This document shows positions 1 to 9,238 of a DNA stretch of 40,874 bases, piece by piece. The notes beneath the pieces were generated by a model that had not been told where the DNA came from, did no database searches, and saw nothing but the letters and a program-made list of their open reading frames with translations. The translations under genes were made by a program, and so were the position numbers. How positions within the stretch are numbered: position 1 is the stretch's first letter; every line of letters begins with the position of its first letter. The DNA lies in the NCBI GenBank assembly GCA_035535195.1, contig DATLQK010000072.1, positions 1 through 40,874 on the forward strand, written 5' to 3'. This stretch comes from JACDAN01 sp035535195. Lineage in GTDB: Bacteria; Actinomycetota; Thermoleophilia; Gaiellales; Gaiellaceae.

Positions 1-42
1 GATCAGCGGTGCGGCACGCTGCCGGCGGCTACGGCAAACTGC

Positions 43-1869
43 TCAGCTCGCGCCGGCCAGGCCCCGCAGCGCCGGTTCCCCGGGCATCTCTTCGTCACGC
101 GCGACGAGGGCCGCGTAGCGTCCGCCTGCGCGCATCAGCTCTTCGTGGCGGCCGGACTCGACGATCCGGCCGAGGTCGAGCACGACAATCTGCTCGGCAT
201 GCCGAACCGTCGATAGGCGGTGCGCGATGGTGATCGTCGTTCGCCCCGCGGCGAGCTGATCGAGCGCGTCCTGCACGAGCCGCTCGGTCGCGGTGTCCAG
301 CGCGCTCGTAGCCTCGTCGAGTACGAGAATCGGCGGATTGCGCAGGATCGTCCGCGCAATTGCGATTCGTTGTTTCTCGCCGCCTGAGAAGCGGTAGCCG
401 CGCTCGCCGACAACGGTGTCGTAGCCTTCCGGCAACGCGGCGATGACGTCGTGAATCCGTGCGGCCTTCGCGGCTGCCTCGAGCGCCTCGTGGCTTGCAG
501 CGGGCTTGGCGAAGAGCAGGTTCTCGCGCACCGAAGCGTGGAAGAGGTACGTCTCCTGCGAGACGACGCCGACGAGCTCGCTCAGCGCAAGGAAGCTGAG
601 GTCGCGCACGTCGACGCCGCCGATCGTGACCCGGCCACGGCCGACCTCGTATAGGCGCGCCACGAGGTAGCCGAGCGTCGTCTTGCCTGCGCCCGTCTCG
701 CCGACGATCGCGGTGGTGGTGCCGGCTGGCACCGTGAACGAGACGTCTCGCAGCGTCCACTCGTCGTCGTATCGGAACCAGGCGTGATCGAAGACGACGT
801 CACCTGCCCGACCGACGCTGATGGCATCCGGCTTCTCCTCGATGTCGACCGGCTCGTCGAGGTACTCGAAGATCCTGTCGAAGAGCGCCAGGGACGTCTG
901 CACGTCGAGGCCGACACCGAGCAATGAGCCAACCGGGAAGAAGAGGCGCGTTTGCAGGGTCGTGAAGGCGACGAGCACGGGGATCGAGATCGCGTGCGAT
1001 CCGTTGGCCAGCAGGAGGCCGCCGACCCAGTAGACGGCGGCGGGCATGATCGCGAAGCTCGTCTGGATCGACGCCATCACCCAGCGGCCGGCCATCCGCT
1101 GGCGCACCTCGAGGTCTGCGAGTCGGCGCGAGTCCACTTCGAAGCGGTCGGCAAGCTCGTCGCCGCGGCCCATCGTCTTGCCGAGCAGGATGCCGGAAAC
1201 CGACAGCGACTCCTGCACAGCACTCGAGATGTCGGCGAGCGTCTCCTGCGTCGTCTTCGCAATCCGGCGACGCTCATTCCCGACCCGTCGCGTCAGCAGC
1301 GCGAACAGCGGGATTAACGCGAAGGCGAACAGCGCCAGCTGCCAGCTCAGCACGAGCATGCCGACCATCGTCGCGACGACCGTCGTCACGTTTGAGGCGA
1401 TCGAAGTAGCCGTGTTCGTGACGACGCTCTGGACGCCGCCGATGTCATTTGAGATGCGCGATTGCACCTCGCCCGTTCTCGTCCGGGTAAAGAACGCGAG
1501 CGAGAGACGCTGCAGGTGCCGAAAGACGGCCGCGCGCAGGTCGTGCATCACGCGCTGGCCGACCTGGTTCGAGTAGAGCGTCTGGATCACGGCGAGGACT
1601 CCGGTCACGACAGCGATCGCGATCATCCCGGCGGCGTTCAGCGAGAGTGCGCGCGTGTCGTTCGCCGCGATCGCCTCGAGCACCCGTTTGAGCAGGAAGG
1701 CGGGCAGCACGCCGAGGCCCGCCGAAACGACGATTAGCAAGAGCACCGCGCCCAGGCGCCGCTTGTACGGCGCGAACAGGCGCCCGATGCGGCGCAGGTT
1801 CGAGCGCCGCTTCACCGGGTCGGCCGGACGCTCCGGGCGCTCCTCTGCGGTGTGGAAGAACATGCCCAC
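43..1869 (-). CDS. ABC exporter, fused permease and ATPase (half-transporter)
   Basis: This 608-aa protein is a type IV ABC exporter half-molecule that would dimerise in the cytoplasmic membrane and pump an unknown substrate outward. Residues about 30 to 320 form the six-helix membrane domain. The nucleotide-binding domain follows, with Walker A GETGAGKTT, Q-loop VSQETYLFHASVRENL, signature FSGGEKQRIAIAR, Walker B ILVLDEATSALD and H-loop TIAHRLS, so it looks catalytically intact. Two starts are possible: GTG at 1869 or ATG six bases further in. A TACCCT -10 box lies 7 nt before the GTG, which favours GTG and a leaderless message. It is divergent from a decayed second ABC exporter gene, a possible former heterodimer partner. 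The substrate cannot be told from the sequence. Confidence 0.93.
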   Translation of the reverse strand: MGMFFHTAEERPERPADPVKRRSNLRRIGRLFAPYKRRLGAVLLLIVVSAGLGVLPAFLLKRVLEAIAANDTRALSLNAAGMIAIAVVTGVLAVIQTLYSNQVGQRVMHDLRAAVFRHLQRLSLAFFTRTRTGEVQSRISNDIGGVQSVVTNTATSIASNVTTVVATMVGMLVLSWQLALFAFALIPLFALLTRRVGNERRRIAKTTQETLADISSAVQESLSVSGILLGKTMGRGDELADRFEVDSRRLADLEVRQRMAGRWVMASIQTSFAIMPAAVYWVGGLLLANGSHAISIPVLVAFTTLQTRLFFPVGSLLGVGLDVQTSLALFDRIFEYLDEPVDIEEKPDAISVGRAGDVVFDHAWFRYDDEWTLRDVSFTVPAGTTTAIVGETGAGKTTLGYLVARLYEVGRGRVTIGGVDVRDLSFLALSELVGVVSQETYLFHASVRENLLFAKPAASHEALEAAAKAARIHDVIAALPEGYDTVVGERGYRFSGGEKQRIAIARTILRNPPILVLDEATSALDTATERLVQDALDQLAAGRTTITIAHRLSTVRHAEQIVVLDLGRIVESGRHEELMRAGGRYAALVARDEEMPGEPALRGLAGAS

Positions 1870-1876
1870 CGCGCTC

Positions 1877-1882
1877 AGGGTA
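1877..1882 (-). promoter_or_regulatory. -10 box of the ABC exporter
   Basis: TACCCT on the minus strand ends 7 nt before the GTG at 1869. That spacing places transcription start at or next to the start codon. Confidence 0.5.
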
Positions 1883-1931
1883 CGCCGCCGAACGGGCCTG
1901 GCCGCCGCGGTCGGCCGTTAGGCCGTCAGGA

Positions 1932-2526
1932 GCACGGCCCACGGTCGATGGAGTCACGCTCGAGATCGGCCAGGGCGAGGTCGTCGCGCTCGTCGGGGAG
2001 AACGGGTCGGGAAAGACGACCCTCGCGAAGATGCTCGGCGCAGCGCGCGGACGCGGACGACTTCCTCGCGGGCCTGCCGGAGGGGTACGAGACGATCCTC
2101 GGACGGGAATTCTCAGGGGGCTTCGACCTGTCGATCGGCCTGTGGCAGCGCGTTGCGCTCGCACGGGCGTTCTTCCGAGACGCGCCGTTCGTGATCCTCG
2201 ACGAGCCCACCGCGTCGCTCGACGCTCGGGCGGAGAGCCGCCTCTTCGAGCGGATGCGCGAGCTCCTCGATGGGCGGTCGGTCGTGTTGATCTCGCATCG
2301 GTTCTCGAGCGTCCGGTCCGCCGACCGGATCTACGTCCTGCACGAGGGCCGCGTTGTCGAGCACGGAACGCACGACTAGCTGATGGCGGCGGACGGGCTC
2401 TACGCGGAGCTTTTCACGCTGCAGGCGCGTGCCTACGTGGAGCAGCCGGAGCGGCTTTCCCTCGTGGACGAGCACGAGCCCCCGGGCGACGAGCCGGTCG
2501 AGCGCGTCTTCTTCGACGCGCTCTGA
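1932..2526 (+). pseudogene. Decayed ABC exporter ATPase domain
   Basis: Remnant of the ATPase domain of an ABC exporter. Walker A (GENGSGKTT, near 1995-2021) is read in one frame and the rest in another. About 75 residues that should lie between them, including the Q-loop, are missing around 2040-2055. The second frame keeps AGLPEGYETILGREF, a damaged signature (SIGLWQR where this subfamily usually has S-G-Q-W), Walker B FVILDEPTASLD and the H-loop LISHRFS. A TAG at 2377-2379 replaces the expected Glu of GTHDELM. The same frame then continues with LMAADGLYAELFTLQARAY to a TGA at 2524-2526. No membrane domain is present. The combination of frameshift, internal deletion and nonsense codon makes function very unlikely. 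Confidence 0.85.
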
Positions 2527-2750
2527 CACGCATCCGGCACGGAATCGGCGCAGTTCCATTCGTCGCCGGGCGTTAGCCTCGGCGGGCAGCCCCGGGTGGG
2601 TGGGGGTTAGGGATGGGGTCCGAAGCGCGACCACCGTCGAGGCGAGCCGCGCACCGGCCGCCGCGAAGCCCGCGGGTCAACCGGAAGCTGGGGCACGACC
2701 CGCGCGGAACGTAAAATGCCCTCCCCCGGAACCTGGCCGTTCCGGCTTTC
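2527..2750. other. Intergenic region before mfd
   Basis: About 220 bases without a credible gene. The only recognisable element is a TAAAAT at 2712-2717, a possible -10 box for mfd that would give a leader of roughly 25 to 30 nt. There is a G-rich stretch near 2590-2620, and no convincing terminator. Confidence 0.4.
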
Positions 2751-5700
2751 GTGATGGACCGACCGGTACTACATACGCTCACGAACGAGCTCGCCGAGAG
2801 CGACCGCTTCAAGGGCTTCCTCGACGAGGTCCGCGAGTCGCGGCAGGGCCTCGCCGTCGAGGCCGCGGATCGCCGTGGGCCCCGCGCGCGCGTGTCCGAG
2901 CCCGCGCTCCCGCTCGTTCTCGCCGCGCTCCACGACCAGCTCGACCGCGGCCTCGTCGTGCTGCTCCCGGACGACGCCGACGCGCGCGACGCGGCCGAGG
3001 CGGCCGCCTGGTACCTCGGGCCCGAGCGCGTCGCGCTCCTGCCGAGCCGCGGCGTCAGCTGGGCGACCGGTCTCGACCCGGCCCCGCACCTCGTCGGTGA
3101 GCGGGCCCGGGCGCTCGACGTTCTCGCCTCCGGTGGGCTCGTCGCCGCCTCGGCGGCCGCGGTCGCCGAGGGGATGCCGCCGGCCGACAAGCGCCCGGAG
3201 CCGATCCGCCTCCCCAGGGGCGCGGACGACCTGACCGAGCAGCTCGCACTTGCGGGCTATGAGCGAGTCGAGCGCGCCGAAGAGCGGGGGCAGTTCGCGG
3301 TGCGGGGCGGAATCGTCGACGTCTTTCCGACCACCGGCCGGGAGCCGCTCCGGATCGAGCTCTTCGGGGACGAGATCGAGTCGATCCGGGCGTTCTCGCC
3401 GTTCACGCAGCGCACGCTGCACCCGGTCGAGGAGGCAGTGATCTACCCGGCGGTCGAGCGCCGCGGCGACCTCGTCGAGCCGACGCTCGCCGACGACGAG
3501 GACGCCCCGATCCAGATCCCGGACGACCTCGTCCCGCCCCTCGGGCGGGCGCCGGACCTCGTCTGGCAGCCCGACGCAGTGCGGGAGGTCTGGGCCGAGG
3601 AGGAGCTGGAGCCGCAGCCGCTCGAGGGCGCGGCAGAGCTCGACCCGTTTCCCTCGAACCAGCCCTTCTCGTTCGAGGCGCAGCGGCCGGCGATCGCCGC
3701 GCGGGGCCTCGCCGAGGCCGAGAACGAGCTCGGCGCGCTCGTCCGCGCCGGCTTGCGCGTGGTCGTCGCATTCGCGCACGAGGGCGAGGCGCTCCGGAAC
3801 CAGAACCTGCTCCGCCGCGTCGAGGCGCGGATGTTCGAGGCCGGCGAGGCGCTGCCGAAGGAGGCCGAGCTCCTCTACGCCGTCGCCCCCGCGCGCCGCG
3901 GCTTCGTCTGGCGCGAGCTCGGGATCGCCGTCCTGCCAGACACTCAGGTCTTCCGGCGGAAGCCCCGCGCCGCCGCCCGGGTCGGCCGCGCGCTCCAGTC
4001 GTTCGCCGACCTCCGCACCGGCGACTACGTCGTCCACGAGGACCACGGCGTCGGGAAGCTCCTGGGTTTCGAGACGAGGGAGGTCGCCGGCGTGACGCGC
4101 GACTACCTGCTGCTCGCCTTCCGCGGCGACGACCGGCTGTACGTCCCGCACGAGCAGCTCGGCAAGGTCTCCCGCTACGTCGGCGCCGACGGCGGCGCCC
4201 CCGCCCTCTCGAAGCTCGGGGGCAAGGCCTGGCAGCTGCTGAAGAGCCGCGCCCGGCAGGGGATCCGGGAGCTCGCCGGCGAGCTGCTTCGTCTCTATGC
4301 CCAGCGCCAGCAGGCCCCAGGCTTCGCGTTCGACCTCCGCCACGAGTACCTCGAGCAGCTGGAGGCGAGCTTCCCCTACCGGGAGACCGACGACCAGCAG
4401 GCGGCGATCGAGGCCGTCAAGGAGGATCTCGAGGCCGACCGGCCGATGGATCGCCTGGTCTGCGGCGACGTAGGCTTCGGCAAGACCGAGGTGGCCGTCC
4501 GCGCCGCCTTCGCCGCCGCGTTGAACGGCAAGCAAACGCTGATGCTGGTCCCGACCACCGTCCTGGCGCAGCAGCACTGGAACACGTTCCGAGAGCGCTA
4601 CCGCGACTTCCCCGTCCGGGTCGAGATGATCTCGCGGTTCCGGACGGCGAGGGAGACGAAGCAGGTTTTGGCCGACTTCGCCGAAGGCAAGGTCGACGTC
4701 CTGCTCGGCACCCACCGCGTGCTGTCGCGCGACGTGATCCCGAAGAACCTCGGGCTCGTGATCGTCGACGAGGAGCAGCGGTTCGGCGTCGCGCAGAAGG
4801 AGCTGCTCCGCCAGCTCCGGCTCGAGGTCGACGTCCTGGCGCTGACGGCGACCCCGATCCCCCGGACGCTGCACATGTCGCTCTCCGGCCTGCGCGACAT
4901 CTCCGTGATCGAGACCCCGCCCGCGGGACGCCGCCCGATCCGCACGCACGTCGGCGAGTTCGACGAGGAGCTGATCAGGCAGGCCCTCGAGCGCGAGGTC
5001 GAGCGCGGCGGCCAGGCCTTCTACCTCCACAACCGCGTCGAGACGATCGACGAGCGGGCGGCGTTCCTCCAGGGCCTGACCCCGAACCTCCGCTACCTCG
5101 TCGCGCACGGGCAGATGCGGGAGAGGGAGCTCGAGGACCGGATGGTCTCCTTCCTGCGCGGCGACGCCGACGTCCTCGTCTCGACGACGATCATCGAGTC
5201 CGGCCTCGACATCCCGCAGGCGAACACCTTGGTCGTCGAGCGGGCGGACGCCCTCGGCCTGGCCCAGCTCTACCAGGTCCGCGGCCGCGTCGGCCGATCC
5301 GACGTGCCCGCTCACTCGTATCTCTTGTATCCCGACTCGTCCGAGCTCACCCCCGAGGCGCGGGCCCGTCTGGCCACGCTCGCCGACCACACGGAACTCG
5401 GCGCCGGCTTCGCGATCGCGATGCGCGACCTCGAGATCCGCGGCGCGGGCGACCTGCTCGGCGCAGAGCAGTCCGGCCACGTCGCGGCACTCGGGTTCGA
5501 GCTCTACGTCGAGCTCCTCGCGGAGGCCGTCGCCGAGCTCTCCGGTGAGCGCCGGCCGGCGGCCCGGCCGGTCCGGGTCGATGCGCGTGTGGACGCCTAC
5601 GTCCCGAACACGTACGTCGACTCGGAGGCGCTCCGCATCGACCTCCACCGCCGGCTCGCGCTGGCCGAGACGGAGGACGAGCTCCGCGAGCTCGAGGCGG

Positions 5701-5990
5701 CGACGATCGACCGATTCGGCCCGCTGCCCGGTCCCGTCCACAACCTGTTCGGGATCCAGGAAGCGCGGATCAAGCTCTCGCGGATCGGCGCCGACTACCT
5801 CGTCTTCCGGCAGGGGAAGGCGACCGTGGGGCCGCTCGTGCTCGGCTCCGGCGAGCTGAGGGAGCTGCGCCGAAAGGTGGACACGGCGGTGTACACGACG
5901 GCCCGAAAAGAGGTCTCGCTCCGCGAGGAGGACCTGCCGGGGGCACTCCGGCTAGTCGATGCTATCCTGGAATCGCGCCAGGCGGCATGA
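2751..5990 (+). CDS. mfd: Transcription-repair coupling factor Mfd
   Basis: Mfd is a DNA translocase that removes RNA polymerase stalled at lesions and recruits UvrA. At 1079 aa it is slightly shorter than most family members (about 1150). The first 330 residues are the UvrB-like module. The CarD-like RNA-polymerase-interacting domain is at about 416-480 (GDYVVHEDHGVGKL). The RecG-like motor follows with Walker A GDVGFGKTE at 572-580, the DEEQ box at 673-676, TATPIPRTLHMSL and RVGRSD. The TRCF C-terminal domain lies around 940-1035 (DARVDAYVPNTYV). The start is GTG at 2751 or the adjacent ATG at 2754. The stop overlaps the next start as ATGA, so the PpiC-type lipoprotein is probably co-expressed. 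Confidence 0.97.
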   Translation: MMDRPVLHTLTNELAESDRFKGFLDEVRESRQGLAVEAADRRGPRARVSEPALPLVLAALHDQLDRGLVVLLPDDADARDAAEAAAWYLGPERVALLPSRGVSWATGLDPAPHLVGERARALDVLASGGLVAASAAAVAEGMPPADKRPEPIRLPRGADDLTEQLALAGYERVERAEERGQFAVRGGIVDVFPTTGREPLRIELFGDEIESIRAFSPFTQRTLHPVEEAVIYPAVERRGDLVEPTLADDEDAPIQIPDDLVPPLGRAPDLVWQPDAVREVWAEEELEPQPLEGAAELDPFPSNQPFSFEAQRPAIAARGLAEAENELGALVRAGLRVVVAFAHEGEALRNQNLLRRVEARMFEAGEALPKEAELLYAVAPARRGFVWRELGIAVLPDTQVFRRKPRAAARVGRALQSFADLRTGDYVVHEDHGVGKLLGFETREVAGVTRDYLLLAFRGDDRLYVPHEQLGKVSRYVGADGGAPALSKLGGKAWQLLKSRARQGIRELAGELLRLYAQRQQAPGFAFDLRHEYLEQLEASFPYRETDDQQAAIEAVKEDLEADRPMDRLVCGDVGFGKTEVAVRAAFAAALNGKQTLMLVPTTVLAQQHWNTFRERYRDFPVRVEMISRFRTARETKQVLADFAEGKVDVLLGTHRVLSRDVIPKNLGLVIVDEEQRFGVAQKELLRQLRLEVDVLALTATPIPRTLHMSLSGLRDISVIETPPAGRRPIRTHVGEFDEELIRQALEREVERGGQAFYLHNRVETIDERAAFLQGLTPNLRYLVAHGQMRERELEDRMVSFLRGDADVLVSTTIIESGLDIPQANTLVVERADALGLAQLYQVRGRVGRSDVPAHSYLLYPDSSELTPEARARLATLADHTELGAGFAIAMRDLEIRGAGDLLGAEQSGHVAALGFELYVELLAEAVAELSGERRPAARPVRVDARVDAYVPNTYVDSEALRIDLHRRLALAETEDELRELEAATIDRFGPLPGPVHNLFGIQEARIKLSRIGADYLVFRQGKATVGPLVLGSGELRELRRKVDTAVYTTARKEVSLREEDLPGALRLVDAILESRQAA

Positions 5991-7009
5991 GCGGCGCTTT
6001 TTCTATGAGAAGTCGCATCTTTGCAGCAGTTTTTGCGGTGGCCTTGGGCCTCTTTGCCGTGGCCTGCGGCACCTCCGACGACGGCGGGAAGGTGCCGTCG
6101 AACTCGGTTGCCGTGGTCGGTGACCAGACGATCACGAAGTCCGAGTTCGACGACCTCGTCCAGTACGCCAAGCGCAGCTACGACGCGCAGAAGCGCCCCT
6201 TCCCGAAGGTCGGGACCGCCGAGTACGCGCAGATCCGTGACCAGGCGGTGCGGTTCCTCGTCCAGCGCGCGCAGTTCGAGGTGAAGGCCGACGACCTCGG
6301 GGTCGACGTCAGTGACGAGGCCGTCGACAAGCGCATCGACCAGTACATCAAGGAGCGGCACGGCGGCGACAAGAAGAAGTTCCAGGCGGAGCTCAAGCAG
6401 CAGGGACTGACCGAGCCGCAGGCGCGCGACATCATCCGCGCGAATCTGGTTCAGGAGGCGATCTTCAACAAGGTCACCTCCGATGTGAAGGTCACCGACA
6501 AGGACGTCAAGGCCTACTACGCCAAGAACAAGGCGCAGTACGGCTCGCCCGACACGCGCGTCGTCCGCCACGTCCTCGTCAAGGACAAGAAGCTCGCCGA
6601 CCAGCTCTACAACCAGCTCAAGACCGGCGGCGACTGGAACGCGATCGCGAAGAAGTATTCGCAGGACCCGGCCTCGAAGAACAAGGGCGGCCGGATGACG
6701 GCGACGAAGGGCCAGCTCGTCCCCGAGTTCGAGCAGGTCGCCTTCTCGATCGGGAACATGGGGATCTCCAAGCCGGTCAAGACGCAGTTCGGCTGGCACG
6801 TGATCCAGGCGCTCACGCCGGTCAAGCACGGCACGACGACGCCCTTCCCGCAGGTTCAGGCGGCCATCCGCCAGCAGCTGCTCCAGGACCGGAAGAACAA
6901 GGAGATGCAGTCCTGGGTCGAGGACATGCGCAAGGACCTGGCGAAGGAGACTTCGTACCAGGTCGGGTACAAGCCGAGCACCACGAGCACCACCAGCAGC
7001 ACTGGCTGA
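5987..7009 (+). CDS. PpiC-type peptidyl-prolyl isomerase lipoprotein (SurA/PrsA-like)
   Basis: Extracytoplasmic foldase of 340 aa. A signal peptide with a lipobox (FAVAC, Cys27 from the first Met) anchors it to the outer face of the membrane. Residues about 40-170 form the helical SurA-like chaperone region. A parvulin rotamase domain lies at about 184-285, with RHVLVKDKKLADQLYNQL and the late FGWHVIQ motif. The C-terminus is a low-complexity Ser/Thr tail. The start could be 5987 (ATGA overlap with mfd) or the ATG at 6005, which leaves a tidier signal peptide. A TATCCT at 5963-5968 inside mfd might give it its own promoter. It likely helps secreted proteins fold; clients are unknown. Confidence 0.9.
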   Translation: MSGAFSMRSRIFAAVFAVALGLFAVACGTSDDGGKVPSNSVAVVGDQTITKSEFDDLVQYAKRSYDAQKRPFPKVGTAEYAQIRDQAVRFLVQRAQFEVKADDLGVDVSDEAVDKRIDQYIKERHGGDKKKFQAELKQQGLTEPQARDIIRANLVQEAIFNKVTSDVKVTDKDVKAYYAKNKAQYGSPDTRVVRHVLVKDKKLADQLYNQLKTGGDWNAIAKKYSQDPASKNKGGRMTATKGQLVPEFEQVAFSIGNMGISKPVKTQFGWHVIQALTPVKHGTTTPFPQVQAAIRQQLLQDRKNKEMQSWVEDMRKDLAKETSYQVGYKPSTTSTTSSTG

Positions 7010-7841
7010 CGACCTAGCCGAGGCCCTCCTCGACCTCCAGCGGTTGACCGAGCGGCTGCGGCGCGACTGCCCGTGGGACCGCGAGCAGACCGCGAAGACG
7101 ATCGTCCCGCACACCGTGGAGGAGGCCTACGAGGTGGCTGACGCTGCGATCGCCGGTGACCCGGAGAAGCTCGAAGACGAGCTCGGCGACCTCCTCTTCC
7201 AGACCTACTTTCTCGCGCTCCTGCTCCAGGAGCAGGGGCAGGGCGACCTCGCATCGGTCGCACGGCGGATCCACGACAAGCTCGTGGCGCGTCACCCGCA
7301 CGTCTTCGGGGAGGTCGAGGCGCGCACCCCCGGCCGCGTCCGCCGGAACTGGGAGCGCCTGAAGACCGAGCAGGAGGGGCGCGATGGCATCTTCCACCAC
7401 GTCCCCGAGGCGCTGCCGGCGCTGCTGTACGCGCGGAAGCTCCAGCAACGGGCGGCCACGGTCGAGTTCGAGTACCCCGATACGGCCGGCGCGGTTGCCG
7501 ACCTCGACGACGAGATCGCCGAGCTGAAGGAGGCGATCGAGGAGGGCGCCGCGACGCCGGCTGAGACGGAGCCGGATGCGCAGGTCGCCGGGGAGGTCGG
7601 CGACGTCCTCTTCGCCGCCGTCAACGTGGCGCGCCATCTGAACGTCGATCCCGAGCTCGCGCTCCGGACCGCCGCGAGGCGGTTCGCCGACCGTGTGGAG
7701 CGGGCCGAGGAGCTTGCCGCCGGCGACGGGCGCGCCTTCACCGAGCTCACGCTCGACGAGAAAGACCGATACTTCGACGCCGCCAAGGAGGAGCTCGGCG
7801 GCCCGTCCGGCCACACCCTCCGTCGCCCTGACGCGCGATAA
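7002..7841 (+). CDS. mazG: MazG nucleoside triphosphate pyrophosphohydrolase
   Basis: Hydrolyses NTPs to NMP and pyrophosphate, a house-cleaning role. There are two MazG modules. The first has CPWDREQT, EEAYEV and EDELGDLLFQ (the ExxE...ExxD metal site). The second has DDEIAELKEAIEEG and EVGDVLFAAVN. The first ordinary start is TTG at 7044, but it begins only 8 residues before CPWD and deletes the helix that opens every MazG. Reading upstream in frame gives LADDLAEALLDLQRL, which fits the family, and a CTG at 7002 that overlaps the preceding stop by 8 nt. I therefore prefer CTG at 7002 (279 aa) over TTG at 7044 (265 aa). Function is secure; the start is not. Confidence 0.88.
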   Translation: MADDLAEALLDLQRLTERLRRDCPWDREQTAKTIVPHTVEEAYEVADAAIAGDPEKLEDELGDLLFQTYFLALLLQEQGQGDLASVARRIHDKLVARHPHVFGEVEARTPGRVRRNWERLKTEQEGRDGIFHHVPEALPALLYARKLQQRAATVEFEYPDTAGAVADLDDEIAELKEAIEEGAATPAETEPDAQVAGEVGDVLFAAVNVARHLNVDPELALRTAARRFADRVERAEELAAGDGRAFTELTLDEKDRYFDAAKEELGGPSGHTLRRPDAR

Positions 7842-7866
7842 CCTGCGCCATGCCGCGTCCTCAGTC

Positions 7867-7891
7867 GCGCCCAGATTCCCAATCTGGGCGC
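7867..7891. repeat. Perfect 11-bp inverted repeat upstream of enolase
   Basis: GCGCCCAGATT, a CCC loop, then AATCTGGGCGC: an 11-bp perfect stem with a 3-nt loop. It lies 26 nt after the mazG stop and 66 nt before the enolase start. No T-run follows, so it is not a classical terminator. A possible -10 (TAACCT, 7839-7844) sits upstream, which would place the hairpin in the enolase leader. Confidence 0.6.
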
Positions 7892-7957
7892 TCCCTGCGT
7901 CCTTCCTGGTTTGGTTCTCGCACGCCAGGACGGCGGCAATGTGACCCGACGAGCCGC

Positions 7958-9238
7958 ATGAGTTCCCCGATCGCCCACGTCCGAGCCCGCCAGATCCTCG
8001 ACTCCCGGGGGAACCCGACCGTGGAGGCCGACGTGGAGCTCGAGTCGGGCGCCGTCGGGCGCGCCGCGGTTCCCTCGGGCGCGTCGACGGGAAAGTTCGA
8101 GGCTGTGGAGCTCCGCGACGGCGATCCGGCCGCGTGGCTCGGCAAGGGCGTCGGCCGCGCGGTCGAGAACGTCCGCGCCGAGATCGCCGCCGCCGTGCAG
8201 GGGATGGACGCGGGCGACCAGGCAGGCGTGGACTCGGCGCTCGTGATGCTCGACGGGACCGAGAACAAGGGCCGCCTCGGCGCGAACGCCGTCCTCGGCG
8301 TCTCGCTCGCCGTCGCGAAAGCCGCCGCGGCAGACGCCGGCGTCCCGCTCTACCGGTGGGTCGGCGGCGCCGAGGCGCACGTGCTGCCGGTGCCGATGCT
8401 GAACGTTGTGAACGGCGGCGCCCACGCGCGCAACTCGCTCGACCTCCAGGAGTTCATGATCGTCCCCGGCGGCGCGGAGACCTTCTCCCAGGGCCTGCGG
8501 ATCGCCGTCGAGACGTTCCACACGCTGAAGGCGCTCCTCGACGATCGCGGCCTGTCGACGGCCGTCGGCGACGAGGGCGGGTTCGCGCCCGACCTCGAGT
8601 CGAGCGAGCAGGCGATCGAGGTCGTGCTCGAGGCGGCCGAGCGCGCGGGCCATCGGGACCGGATCGCGATCGCGCTCGACCCCGCCATGAGCGAGGTCGT
8701 CGGCGAGGACGGCGTCTACCGCTTCGAAAGCCGCGAGGAGACATCGGAGGAGCTGCCGGACTTCTGGGCCGGCCTCCTCGACCGCTTCCCGATCGTCTCG
8801 ATCGAGGACGGCGCTGCCGAGGAGGACTGGGCGGCGTGGAAGGCGCTCACCGAGCGTCTCGCCGGCCGCGTACAACTTGTCGGCGACGACCTCTTCGTCA
8901 CGAGCGTGGACCGGCTCCGCCGTGGGATCGACGAGGACGTCGGCAACTCGATCCTGATCAAGGTCAACCAGATCGGGACGCTGACGGAGACGCTCGAGAC
9001 GATCGCCCTGGCCCGCTCCGCTGGGTACACCGCGGTCATGTCGCACCGCTCCGGCGAGACGGAGGACACGACGATCGCCGACCTCGCGGTGGCGACGAAC
9101 TGCGGCCAGATCAAGACCGGCGCCCCCAGTCGGTCGGACCGCACGGCGAAGTACAACCAGCTGCTGCGGATCGAGGAGGAGTTGGGCTCCGACGCGGAGT
9201 ATCCCGGCTGGGATGCGTTTCCGGCTCGCGCTTCCTAG
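7958..9238 (+). CDS. eno: Enolase (phosphopyruvate hydratase)
   Basis: Converts 2-phosphoglycerate to phosphoenolpyruvate in glycolysis. From the ATG at 7958 the protein is 426 aa, the usual length, and begins MSSPIAHVRARQILDSRGNPTVE, a standard enolase N-terminus; upstream in-frame codons add nothing family-like. The Mg-binding and catalytic region is intact (SIEDG, DDLFVT, LIKVNQIGTLTETL, SHRSGETED, KTGAPSRSDR). It shares the strand with pyruvate kinase one gene later, so the two last energy-yielding steps of glycolysis lie together. The 3' end overlaps the GerMN lipoprotein gene by 26 nt, implying coupled translation. Confidence 0.98.
   Translation: MSSPIAHVRARQILDSRGNPTVEADVELESGAVGRAAVPSGASTGKFEAVELRDGDPAAWLGKGVGRAVENVRAEIAAAVQGMDAGDQAGVDSALVMLDGTENKGRLGANAVLGVSLAVAKAAAADAGVPLYRWVGGAEAHVLPVPMLNVVNGGAHARNSLDLQEFMIVPGGAETFSQGLRIAVETFHTLKALLDDRGLSTAVGDEGGFAPDLESSEQAIEVVLEAAERAGHRDRIAIALDPAMSEVVGEDGVYRFESREETSEELPDFWAGLLDRFPIVSIEDGAAEEDWAAWKALTERLAGRVQLVGDDLFVTSVDRLRRGIDEDVGNSILIKVNQIGTLTETLETIALARSAGYTAVMSHRSGETEDTTIADLAVATNCGQIKTGAPSRSDRTAKYNQLLRIEEELGSDAEYPGWDAFPARAS

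Noticed and set aside
2769..5741. Minus-strand 990-codon open frame
   Set aside because: It lies wholly antisense to mfd, is a repetitive Leu/Glu/Arg/Asp-rich translation typical of the GC-rich reverse frame, and has no start signal.
5795..7114. Minus-strand 439-codon open frame
   Set aside because: Antisense to mfd 3' end, the PpiC lipoprotein and mazG; Leu/Val/Asp-rich reverse-frame composition.
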